A DNA stretch of 64,000 bases from Corynebacterium comes (GTDB taxonomy: Bacteria > Actinomycetota > Actinomycetes > Mycobacteriales > Mycobacteriaceae). The stretch spans positions 1,488,001 to 1,552,000 of the forward strand of contig NZ_CP046453.1 of the NCBI RefSeq assembly GCF_009734405.1. The letters are read 5' to 3'. Numbering within the stretch: position 1 is the stretch's first letter; each line of letters begins with the position of its first letter. A program made the position numbers and the translations under genes. Of this stretch, positions 36,231 to 42,918 are shown one piece after another. A model generated the notes under the pieces. It did no database searches. It worked only from the letters and a program-made list of their open reading frames with translations, and was not told where the DNA came from.

Positions 36231-37784
36231 CTAAAGGTTGGCGTTGAGTTGGCGGAGGCCACGCACGGCGGCGAAGGCCTCCTGCATCGGGCCGGCGAGC
36301 AGGTCACGGCGAATGGCCGCGGCACGCCGGTAGGTCTCGTGGGCGGCGGGATCCGGGAGGTGCGGGCGACCCCCCGCGTTCCACTCCCTCAGTTGGGCGC
36401 ACAGCCCCGGGGAGGTGCCCAGCCCCTGGTTGACCAGGGCGGCGTTGGCCAGGACCGGCCCGTCAACCCGGTGCGGCCGGCGCCAGGGGATGCCGGTGAC
36501 GTCCGCCTTGATCTGGTTCCAGACGTCGCTGGCCGCGCCGCCACCGGTCGCCAGCACCTCGGTCAGTTCCACACCGGCACGTTGGACGACCTCGAGGGTG
36601 GACGCGTACTCGTAGGCCACGGCCTCCAACGCGGAGCGCCACAGGCGGGCCGTGTCCGTGCCGGAGTCCATGCCCAGCCACGTGCCGGAGGCGTCGGGGC
36701 TGTCCGGGTTCCCGCCGGCGAGGTAGGGCAGGAATAGCACGCCGTCGGAGCCGGGGGCGATCCCCGCGGCGAGCGCGTCGAACTCGCGGTAGACGGAGTC
36801 ATCGCCGTCGAGGCGTGCGATCTGGTCGCGGAACCAGCGCAGGGACAGCCCGCCGGCCCGGATGTAGCCCCAGTAGAAGGACTGCCCCGGGATGGTGCCC
36901 AGGCTGTAGAGCATGCCCGGCATGGCGGTGACCTCCGGGACGATTCCGTCCACGCCGACGGTGAGGATGCTGGTCGTGCCCGCCGAGTCGGTGGACTGAC
37001 CGACCTCCACCATGCCGGAGGCGAGGTTGGACTGCATGACGTCACCGGCACCGGCGACCACCGGGGTGCCCTCCGGCAGACCGGTGCGTGCCGACGCCTC
37101 CCGGGTCACAGCCCCGACCACCTCGTCAGAGGCGATGATGCGCGGCAGGATCTCCAGGGGCAGGCCGAAGGTGGCGAACTGTCCCGGCGAGAACGCACGG
37201 GTGGCCTCGTCCCACCCGACCATCCACCCCGAGGCGTGGGTGGGGTCCGTGAACATATCCTCCTGACGCAGGCCGGTCAGGCGCGCGGAAACATAGGGGG
37301 CCACGGAGACCGAACGTGCCACGCGCGACCAGAGGTCGGGCTCGTTGTCCCGGATCCACTGCAGCTGGAAGGGAGCGGCGTAGGCGTCGAGGGTCGACGT
37401 GCCGGACTCGGTGAGCCAGAGCGGATCGAGTTCCTCCCCCGCCCGGATCGCGTGGCCCTGGGCACGGGTGTCCAGGCTGGTGAGGATGGGCCGCAGAATG
37501 GTGCCCTGCGAATCCAGGAGAACCTGGCCGACCAGGATGCCGGAGAGGGCGATCCCCGCGACGTCCGAACGGGCCACCCCGGCGGACACGGCGGCGTCGA
37601 GCGCGGTGGCGATGGCGGTGAAGGCTGCGGCGACGAGATGCTCCGGATCCATCTCCGCGCGGCCGGGGCCGCCGTAGTTGATGGTGTGTGGAACGTAGGC
37701 CCGCCCCACCTGGACCCCCTCGGCGGTGTACACCCCGGCCTTGGTGCCCTGTGTACCCACGTCCACTCCGACGGTGACGGCCAT
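36231..37784 (-). CDS. FGGY-family carbohydrate kinase, first gene of the mtn operon
   Basis: 517 residues, a two-domain ASKHA sugar kinase closest by eye to xylulokinase-like COG1070 proteins. The phosphate-1 loop is VDVGTQGTKAGVY near 6-18. GAGDVMQSNLASGMVEVG marks the second domain, and LATGGGAASDVWNQIKADVTG is the FGGY-type signature near 420. The ATG at 37784 has GGGAGG 7 nt upstream; the GTG at 37790 is too close to it. The next genes are mtnD and mtnC, so methylthioribose, methylthioribulose or a related 5-deoxypentose is a reasonable substrate guess, but glycerol or another polyol feeding GlpD is also possible. MtnK proper belongs to a different fold family. Confidence 0.8.
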   Translation of the reverse strand: MAVTVGVDVGTQGTKAGVYTAEGVQVGRAYVPHTINYGGPGRAEMDPEHLVAAAFTAIATALDAAVSAGVARSDVAGIALSGILVGQVLLDSQGTILRPILTSLDTRAQGHAIRAGEELDPLWLTESGTSTLDAYAAPFQLQWIRDNEPDLWSRVARSVSVAPYVSARLTGLRQEDMFTDPTHASGWMVGWDEATRAFSPGQFATFGLPLEILPRIIASDEVVGAVTREASARTGLPEGTPVVAGAGDVMQSNLASGMVEVGQSTDSAGTTSILTVGVDGIVPEVTAMPGMLYSLGTIPGQSFYWGYIRAGGLSLRWFRDQIARLDGDDSVYREFDALAAGIAPGSDGVLFLPYLAGGNPDSPDASGTWLGMDSGTDTARLWRSALEAVAYEYASTLEVVQRAGVELTEVLATGGGAASDVWNQIKADVTGIPWRRPHRVDGPVLANAALVNQGLGTSPGLCAQLREWNAGGRPHLPDPAAHETYRRAAAIRRDLLAGPMQEAFAAVRGLRQLNANL

Positions 37785-37802
37785 CCGCACTCCTCCCGTA
37801 GC

Positions 37803-37825
37803 CCGGTCTAGCAGAAATAGACCGG
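37803..37825. promoter_or_regulatory. Inverted repeat operator candidate of the FGGY-mtn operon
   Basis: Perfect 8-bp arms CCGGTCTA and TAGACCGG with a 7-bp spacer, 19 bp upstream of the kinase start and downstream of the likely -10 box. The position suits a repressor roadblock. No regulator gene lies next to it. Confidence 0.5.
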
Positions 37826-37847
37826 TTGGTTCGTTAATCTTGGAGGT

Positions 37848-37878
37848 ACCTTAACAAAGCGTCCGGGCGAGGGGTCAA
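37848..37878 (-). promoter_or_regulatory. Promoter candidate of the FGGY-mtnD-mtnC-glpD operon
   Basis: On the minus strand TTGACC (37878-37873) is followed by TAAGGT (37853-37848) with a 19-bp spacer, or by GTTAAG two bases earlier with 17 bp. This AT-rich patch lies between hisS and the kinase gene. Confidence 0.4.
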
Positions 37879-37897
37879 TCTCCCCCGGGGCCGTCCG

Positions 37898-39184
37898 TCA
37901 GACCGACCTGGCGCCGAGATGCGCGACCACATCCGCCAGCGACACATCCTCCTGGGTGTGGGCGGCCAGATCCTTGACCGCGACTGTGCCGGCGGCCAGC
38001 TCGTTCTCACCGAGCACCAGCGCGAAACGGGCGTTGGCGCGGTCGGCGCCCTTCATCGCGCCCTTGAGACCACGGTCGCCGTAGGCCATGTCGGTGGAGA
38101 TACCGGCGGAGCGCAGGTCATTGACCAGCAGCGCCATGGCCTTCTTGGCCTCTGCACCCAGGGCGACGCCGTACACGTCGACGCGGCGCTCCACGTCCTC
38201 GAGGGTCACGCCCTCCGCCTCCAGGGCGAGGATGGTGCGGTCGACGCCGAGGCCGTAGCCGATGCCGGAGAGGTCCTGGCCGCCGAGCTGGGCCATGAGG
38301 CCGTCATAACGCCCGCCGCCGCCGATGCCGGACTGGGCGCCCAGGCCGTCGTGGACGAACTCGAAGCAGGTCTTGGTGTAGTAGTCCAGGCCACGGACCA
38401 TACGGGAGTTGATGACGTAGGGGACGGACATGTCGTCGAGCAGCCCGGTGACGGTGTCAAAGTGCTCACGGGCCTCGACGGAGAGGTGATCGAGCATGAG
38501 GGGTGCGTCAGCGGTCATCTCCCGGACCTCCGGGCGCTTGTCGTCGAGCACCCGCAGGGGGTTGATCTCCGCGCGGTGGCGGGTCTCCTCGTCCAACGGC
38601 AGCTTGAACAGGAAATCCTGCAGCTTCTCGCGGTAGGCGGGACGGCAGGAGTCGTCACCCAGGCTGGTCAGCTCGAGGCGGAAGCCCGACAGGCCGAGTG
38701 CGCGGAAGGACCGGTCAGCGAGGGCGATGATCTCGGCGTCGAGGGCCGGGTCGTCGATGCCGATGGCCTCCACGCCGACCTGCTGGAGCTGACGGTAGCG
38801 ACCTGCCTGGGGGCGCTCGTAGCGGAAGAATGGGCCGGCGTAGTTGAGCTTGACCGGCAGCTGGCCGCGGTCCAGGTTGTGCTCGATGACCGCGCGCATG
38901 ACGCCGGCGGTGCCCTCCGGCCGCAGGGTGACGGAGCGGTCACCGCGGTCGGCGAAGGTGTACATCTCCTTGCTCACCACGTCGGTGGACTCACCGACGC
39001 CGCGGGCGAAGAGCGTGGTGTCCTCGAAGATGGGCAGCTCGATGTGCTGGAAGCCGGCCAGATGGGCCTGATGGATGAAGGTCTCGCGGACCTTCAGGAA
39101 CACCGGGGAGACCGGTGGGACGTAGTCCGGGACACCCTTGGGTGCGGACAGGGCGGCGAACTTGGCGGGCTTCTTCTCAGTCAC
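37898..39184 (-). CDS. hisS: Histidyl-tRNA synthetase
   Basis: 428 residues, class II. Motif 2 region is [16 protein letters not shown] near 107-122, the histidine-specific [12 protein letters not shown] near 273-284, and motif 3 includes the Gly-rich [11 protein letters not shown]. The N-terminus begins with the short [20 protein letters not shown]. The C-terminal anticodon domain is complete. Upstream is the glyoxalase-II-like gene, as in mycobacteria. Confidence 0.97.
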   Translation of the reverse strand: MTEKKPAKFAALSAPKGVPDYVPPVSPVFLKVRETFIHQAHLAGFQHIELPIFEDTTLFARGVGESTDVVSKEMYTFADRGDRSVTLRPEGTAGVMRAVIEHNLDRGQLPVKLNYAGPFFRYERPQAGRYRQLQQVGVEAIGIDDPALDAEIIALADRSFRALGLSGFRLELTSLGDDSCRPAYREKLQDFLFKLPLDEETRHRAEINPLRVLDDKRPEVREMTADAPLMLDHLSVEAREHFDTVTGLLDDMSVPYVINSRMVRGLDYYTKTCFEFVHDGLGAQSGIGGGGRYDGLMAQLGGQDLSGIGYGLGVDRTILALEAEGVTLEDVERRVDVYGVALGAEAKKAMALLVNDLRSAGISTDMAYGDRGLKGAMKGADRANARFALVLGENELAAGTVAVKDLAAHTQEDVSLADVVAHLGARSV

Positions 39185-39199
39185 GCCTATCTACAGTAC

Positions 39200-39841
39200 T
39201 CACATGCCCAGCTGGAGCAGGAACGGGTTGGTCGCGCGTTCCGCACGCATGGAGGTGGAGGCGCCGTGGCCGGGGAACAACTGGAGGGAATCATCAAGAT
39301 CCCACACTGGACCACGGAGGGTGGCGTCCATCAGGGCAGGATCGGAACCGGCGAAATCGGTGCGCCCGATCGAGCCCTGGAAGAGGACGTCGCCGCTGAA
39401 GCAGAACTGCTCGTGGACCAGCAGGCAGCTGCCCGGGGAATGCCCGGGGGCATGCCTGACCTGCATGGCCACGCCGGCGAGCAGCAGGTCCTGCCCGTCC
39501 TTCAGGTCCCGGAGATCACTGACGGGGGTCATGTTGGCGGCGTCGAAAAGCACCTGGGACTGCTGCGACACACCGTCCTTGCCGGCGAGCATGAAAGCGT
39601 CCTCCGGGTGGATGTACACGGGAACGTTGTACTGCCGGGCCAGAGTGCCGGCGTCGCGGGTGTGGTCGACGTGACCGTGGGTGAGCACGATGGCGACGAG
39701 GTCGGCCCCCGTCTCCTCCAGCGCCTTCTCTACCTGCTTGTGCGCGTGCATGCCGGGATCCACCACGAAGGCCTCGCCCTCATTGGCGAGGACGTAGGTG
39801 TTGGTGTTGTAGGGGCCGGCCGCGAATCCGTGGAGCTGCAT
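39200..39841 (-). CDS. Metallo-beta-lactamase-fold hydrolase, glyoxalase II-like
   Basis: 213 residues. The two-metal site motif LTHGHVDHTRD lies near 73-83, a later His in HAPGHSPGSC near 133 and a third in the C-terminal FPGHG. The start MQLHGFAAGPYNTNTYVLANEG is characteristic of this subgroup. The family hydrolyses thioesters such as S-lactoylglutathione; corynebacteria use mycothiol instead, so the substrate is unassigned. It lies 15 bp upstream of hisS. Confidence 0.9.
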   Translation of the reverse strand: MQLHGFAAGPYNTNTYVLANEGEAFVVDPGMHAHKQVEKALEETGADLVAIVLTHGHVDHTRDAGTLARQYNVPVYIHPEDAFMLAGKDGVSQQSQVLFDAANMTPVSDLRDLKDGQDLLLAGVAMQVRHAPGHSPGSCLLVHEQFCFSGDVLFQGSIGRTDFAGSDPALMDATLRGPVWDLDDSLQLFPGHGASTSMRAERATNPFLLQLGM

Positions 39842-39851
39842 GACGGGCAGT

Positions 39852-40466
39852 CTAGCGGCTCGCGCGATGATACTCGTGAACCGTGTAACTGACCTGGGTG
39901 GACACAGGCTCAGCCGGCAGTCCGGCCAATTGGACGTAGGGCAGGTGACAGTCGTCGGAGAGCACCCGGCCCGCGGCGCGGTCGCTCTCGCGGATGAGCC
40001 TGCCGACGCCGTCGCGAAGCTGCACCGACAGCGTCTCCCCCTCCCCGCTGCGGAAGGAGATCAGGTACACGCCGTCCCCGCACCCCGGCTGGCCCGCCGG
40101 AAACCAGTTGCCCCCGGGGCCGGGGATGATCTGCGGCTGTCCGGCCCGCCAGGCGCGCACCTCCCCGTCCCAGCTGCGGAAGTACTCGAACTGATCCGCG
40201 CCCCGGCGCCAGACGTCGGGGGCCTCAGGCCCGGAGGTGTCCTGGATACTGTTCATGGCCGCTGTCCCGAAGGTCGCCTCCACCGGCTCCGCCACGGGAG
40301 ACGGTGTCTGCGAGACCACCTCGACCTCCCCGCCGGCGCGCGCCGCGAAAGCGTCGGGAGAGTCGGCGTCCCGGGCTCCGAGGGTCACCGCCGCACAGAG
40401 TCCGGCGACGGAGGCCACGACCACGGTGGCCAGAGTAAAAGGGGTGGTCCGCTGGGAGCGGGTCAT
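39852..40466 (-). CDS. Exported or membrane-anchored hypothetical protein
   Basis: 204 residues. The N-terminus MTRSQRTTPF is followed by a hydrophobic helix (about 10-31), which may be an uncleaved anchor or signal. The rest is soluble with two Cys residues (in GQPGCGDGVY and SDDCHLPY) that could pair outside the membrane. A Pro-rich linker near 52-62 precedes the globular part. No known domain was recognised. The start at 40466 is supported by the signal-like sequence; an in-frame upstream start gives unlikely residues. It lies 10 bp upstream of the hydrolase gene. Confidence 0.65.
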   Translation of the reverse strand: MTRSQRTTPFTLATVVVASVAGLCAAVTLGARDADSPDAFAARAGGEVEVVSQTPSPVAEPVEATFGTAAMNSIQDTSGPEAPDVWRRGADQFEYFRSWDGEVRAWRAGQPQIIPGPGGNWFPAGQPGCGDGVYLISFRSGEGETLSVQLRDGVGRLIRESDRAAGRVLSDDCHLPYVQLAGLPAEPVSTQVSYTVHEYHRASR

Positions 40467-40536
40467 GAACTCTCCTGGTGATACGTCGGAACGGCAGACC
40501 CGTTCATCATGGCAGACCGGCGGGAAGGCGGCGAAA

Positions 40537-40571
40537 AGCCCCGGCCGTCGGAACACAGGACGGTCGGGGCT
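40537..40571 (-). terminator. Terminator of tpx
   Basis: On the minus strand a 13-bp stem with one G-T type mismatch and a 9-nt loop is followed by TTTTC. It lies 14 bp past the tpx stop. Confidence 0.85.
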
Positions 40572-40585
40572 CTGGGAGTGGGGTG

Positions 40586-41083
40586 TTACTGCAGGGCGTT
40601 GACTGCTTCGTCGTAGTCCGGCTCGGTGGTGATCTCATCGACGAGCTGGGTGTAGACGACCTTGCCGTTCTCGTCGGCGACGATGACGGCGCGGGCGAGC
40701 AGGCCCTTGAGGGGGGAGCCCTCGAGGGTCAGGCCGTAGTCCTCGCCGAAGGAGGAACGGAACGCGGAACCGGCGGTCAGGTTCTCGATGCCCTCAGCGG
40801 AGCAGAAGCGGCCGTGGGCGAAGGGGAGGTCCCGGGAGACGCCGAGCACGACGGTGTTGTCCAGGGAGGTGGCGCGCTTGTTGAACTCGCGGACGGAGGC
40901 CGCACATACTCCGGTGTCCAGGGACGGGAAGATGTTGATGACGACGCGCTTGCCGGCGAAGTCCGCCGGGGTGATCTCGGCGAGGTCCGTCCCGACGAGG
41001 GTGAAGTCCGGGAGCTGGTCGCCCACGGCCGGGAGCTCGCCGGACGTGGTGGTGGGTTCGTTCTTGAAGGTTACGTTTGCCAT
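40586..41083 (-). CDS. tpx: Thiol peroxidase (atypical 2-Cys peroxiredoxin)
   Basis: 165 residues. It reduces peroxides using thioredoxin. The peroxidatic C60 is in [13 protein letters not shown] and the resolving C94 in [10 protein letters not shown], the standard Tpx pair. The start [10 protein letters not shown] is chosen over a much longer open frame that runs antisense to the cyclophilin gene. A strong terminator follows. The gene is divergent from ppiA, with about 70 bp between tpx and the small upstream ORF. Confidence 0.95.
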   Translation of the reverse strand: MANVTFKNEPTTTSGELPAVGDQLPDFTLVGTDLAEITPADFAGKRVVINIFPSLDTGVCAASVREFNKRATSLDNTVVLGVSRDLPFAHGRFCSAEGIENLTAGSAFRSSFGEDYGLTLEGSPLKGLLARAVIVADENGKVVYTQLVDEITTEPDYDEAVNALQ

Positions 41084-41136
41084 GCCCCCAGAGTAGAGAT
41101 GATCACCACACCGTGCCAGGGACGAGGGGCGCACAC

Positions 41137-41142
41137 TAGACT
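41137..41142 (+). promoter_or_regulatory. -10 box upstream of the ppiA leader ORF
   Basis: TAGACT fits TANNNT and lies 11 bp before the ATG of the short upstream ORF at 41154. A weak TGCCA-type -35 is 17-18 bp upstream. Confidence 0.4.
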
Positions 41143-41153
41143 GACGGACCGAC

Positions 41154-41186
41154 ATGCCCGCCGACAACAGGAAGAGCACAGAGTGA
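41154..41186 (+). CDS. Ten-codon upstream ORF overlapping the ppiA start
   Basis: ATG-initiated reading frame encoding [10 protein letters not shown] and ending in TGA at 41184-41186. That stop overlaps the GTG start of ppiA (GTGA). Its DNA shares CCGACAACAGGAA with the first codons of ppiA, 27 bp downstream, so it looks like a tandem duplication of the gene's own start. It could couple translation of ppiA. Expression is unproven. Confidence 0.4.
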   Translation: MPADNRKSTE

Positions 41187-42028
41187 CCGACAACAGGAAA
41201 CGCGGCGAGGACGCCCTCGCCCAGCTTGACCGCGAACTCAAGTCCCGCGACCGCGCCGAGAAGTTCCGCCCGGCCAAGGTCGGAGCGGCCGCCGCGGCCG
41301 CCATCCTGGTGATCGTCGGTGGTATCTGGTTCCTCTCCTCCCGCGACAGCGACGAGGAGATCACCGCCTCCGAGGAGACGACCACCAGCGTGGAGACCCC
41401 GACCGTCGAGCCGCTGGCACTGACCCGCGCAACCGCACTGCCGGAGACCGTCACCTGCGAGTACCCCGAGGCCGGCGACGCCTCCCGCGAGGTCTCCACC
41501 CCGGCCACCGATGACGTGCCCACCACGGGCACCGTCAACGTCACCCTGAACACGGGCCAGGGCCCCATCGGCATGGAGCTCGACCGCACCGTGGCCCCCT
41601 GCACCGTCAACGCCATCGAGCACTTCGCCGCCGAGAGCTACTACGACGACACCGTCTGCCACCGACTGACCACCTCCGGCATCTTCGTCCTGCAGTGCGG
41701 TGACCCGTCCGGCACCGGCGCGGGCGGCCCCGGGTTCCAGTTCGCCAACGAGTACCCCACCGATGAGCTCACCGAGCCCTCCGCCACCCCGGTCATCTAC
41801 CCGCGTGGTTCGATCGCCATGGCCAACGCCGGTCCGGACACCAACGGATCACAGTTCTTCCTCAACTACCAGGACTCCCCGCTGGCACCGGACTACACCT
41901 ACTTCGGGCAGATCTCCGAGGAGGGCCTGGCCACCCTCGACCAGATCGCCGCAACCGGCGTCGAGGGCGGCGCCGCCGACGGCGCTCCGGCTGAGGAAGT
42001 CCGCATCGAGACAGCGGCACTCGGCTGA
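41183..42028 (+). CDS. ppiA: Membrane-anchored peptidyl-prolyl isomerase (cyclophilin)
   Basis: 281 residues. A charged cytoplasmic head (1-32) and one transmembrane helix (33-52) precede an acidic Thr/Ser-rich linker and an extracytoplasmic cyclophilin domain. Recognisable are [13 protein letters not shown], the catalytic region [31 protein letters not shown] (Arg present) and [24 protein letters not shown]. Several Cys residues suggest disulphides. The GTG start overlaps the stop of a short upstream ORF. It lies between hisS and rel, as the ppiB-type gene does in mycobacteria. Confidence 0.9.
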   Translation: MTDNRKRGEDALAQLDRELKSRDRAEKFRPAKVGAAAAAAILVIVGGIWFLSSRDSDEEITASEETTTSVETPTVEPLALTRATALPETVTCEYPEAGDASREVSTPATDDVPTTGTVNVTLNTGQGPIGMELDRTVAPCTVNAIEHFAAESYYDDTVCHRLTTSGIFVLQCGDPSGTGAGGPGFQFANEYPTDELTEPSATPVIYPRGSIAMANAGPDTNGSQFFLNYQDSPLAPDYTYFGQISEEGLATLDQIAATGVEGGAADGAPAEEVRIETAALG

Positions 42029-42049
42029 GTGCTTCCCGACGCCCCTCCC

Positions 42050-42084
42050 GCCCCGGCCGGTTCTGGCCGGGGCGCTGGGTTTTC
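42050..42084 (+). terminator. Terminator of ppiA
   Basis: Stem GCCCCGGCC with its exact complement, a 6-nt loop, then GCTGGGTTTTC. It lies 22 bp past the ppiA stop. Confidence 0.8.
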
Positions 42085-42097
42085 AGTCACGAATCGG

Positions 42098-42126
42098 TTG
42101 CACGGTTGACACGGACGTTATATGGT
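42098..42126 (+). promoter_or_regulatory. Promoter of the small secreted protein gene
   Basis: TTGCAC (42098-42103), 17 bp, then TATGGT (42121-42126). A nearer TTGACA at 42106 is too close to be the -35. The pattern matches a vegetative promoter; transcription would begin about 40 nt before the ATG. Confidence 0.55.
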
Positions 42127-42172
42127 GGCTGCAGTTCCATGACCTACCCTCCGCTGAAGAACAGGTGTTCCC

Positions 42173-42490
42173 ATGAAGCTCCTCTCCCGTAAGGCCCTGG
42201 CCGCTGTCGCCACCACCGTCGCTCTGACCACCGCCGGCATCTCCGCTCCCGCCTTCGCCGCCGAGCAGGTCACCATTAGTGCCCAGGCCGCCCAGGACTC
42301 CGAGGAAGACGGCAGCACCGAGAACGAGGGCTCATCCTTCCTCGGCTCCTCCGAGACCTCCGGCGACAACGACGAAGAGGGTTTGTCTTCTGACCCGAAG
42401 GAGATCCGCGACTGGGTTGCGGTCTTCACCGCCATCGTCGGCGCCCTCTCCACCGCCTTCGTCTTCATGCAGCGTCTCACCACCCCCTAA
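42173..42490 (+). CDS. Small secreted protein with C-terminal hydrophobic helix
   Basis: 105 residues. A clear signal peptide with cleavage expected after AFA (residue 29) is followed by an acidic, Ser/Gly-rich region (about 35-75: EEDGSTENEG, SGDNDEEG) and a hydrophobic or amphipathic segment near 81-99 (WVAVFTAIVGALSTAFVF). No Cys. The layout recalls small corynebacterial envelope proteins such as porin-like or PorA/PorH-sized peptides, but no family was recognised. It has its own promoter and terminator. Confidence 0.75.
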   Translation: MKLLSRKALAAVATTVALTTAGISAPAFAAEQVTISAQAAQDSEEDGSTENEGSSFLGSSETSGDNDEEGLSSDPKEIRDWVAVFTAIVGALSTAFVFMQRLTTP

Positions 42491-42513
42491 GCTTCACCGC
42501 TTCAAGCCAGTAC

Positions 42514-42550
42514 CACAGGCCGTCTCCCCGTCCAGGGGAGGCGGCCTGTG
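42514..42550 (+). terminator. Long hairpin after the small secreted protein gene
   Basis: Sixteen-base arms starting CACAGGCCG with one mismatch and a 5-nt loop, 24 bp past the stop. No T-run follows. It overlaps the last codons of the DUF421 pseudogene on the other strand. Confidence 0.65.
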
Positions 42551-42832
42551 CTGATTCAGGTGCCACTTCACCCCGCGTAACACTTCCGGGTCGAGGGGCT
42601 GTCCCGCCCGGATCACCGACATCATGCCCGTGGGTTCCACGGATCATGGCCTGCACCTGTCCGAGTGAGCCCAGACCGGCGCGGCGGAGGCGGTCAGCGA
42701 CATGAGCACGCGGGTGCCGAAAATCTTCGGCGACACCAGGAAACCGAGGTAGATCCCCGCCGCGGAGGTGATGATCACCGGGATCCGCCATGGTTCGATG
42801 AGCAGTTCCTGAAGGATGAGGTCCACGCCCAC
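42541..42832 (-). pseudogene. Collapsed DUF421 (YetF-like) membrane protein gene
   Basis: The minus strand starts at GTG 42832 with a normal DUF421 N-terminus (LILQELLIEPWRIPV, then SAAGIYLGFLVSPKIFGTRVL). It then jumps in another frame to a C-terminal segment (LRRAGLGSLGQVQAMI) and, after a second frame change, to VIRAGQPLDPEVLRGVKWHL. The middle of the protein, including the rest of the membrane part, is missing. At least one internal deletion and two frame changes make it non-functional. Confidence 0.75.
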
Positions 42833-42851
42833 AGAGCCTGGTCAGGAAAGA

Positions 42852-42903
42852 CTGAAGGCCGGGTACCTTCCACCCGCGGACGGTGGGGGTACCCGGCCTT
42901 CAG
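42852..42903 (-). terminator. 16-bp perfect-stem hairpin after the 5'-nucleotidase gene
   Basis: Arms CTGAAGGCCGGGTACC (42852-42867) and its exact complement (42888-42903). The 20-nt loop itself contains CCACC and GGTGG that can pair. It begins 16 bp past the stop of the minus-strand nucleotidase. No T-run. Confidence 0.7.
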
Positions 42904-42918
42904 GCGCGGTGGTGGCGC

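Noticed and set aside
41071..41662. Minus-strand extension of tpx and a second minus frame opposite ppiA
   Set aside because: They run antisense to a well-supported cyclophilin gene. The Tpx family start is MANVTF at 41083.
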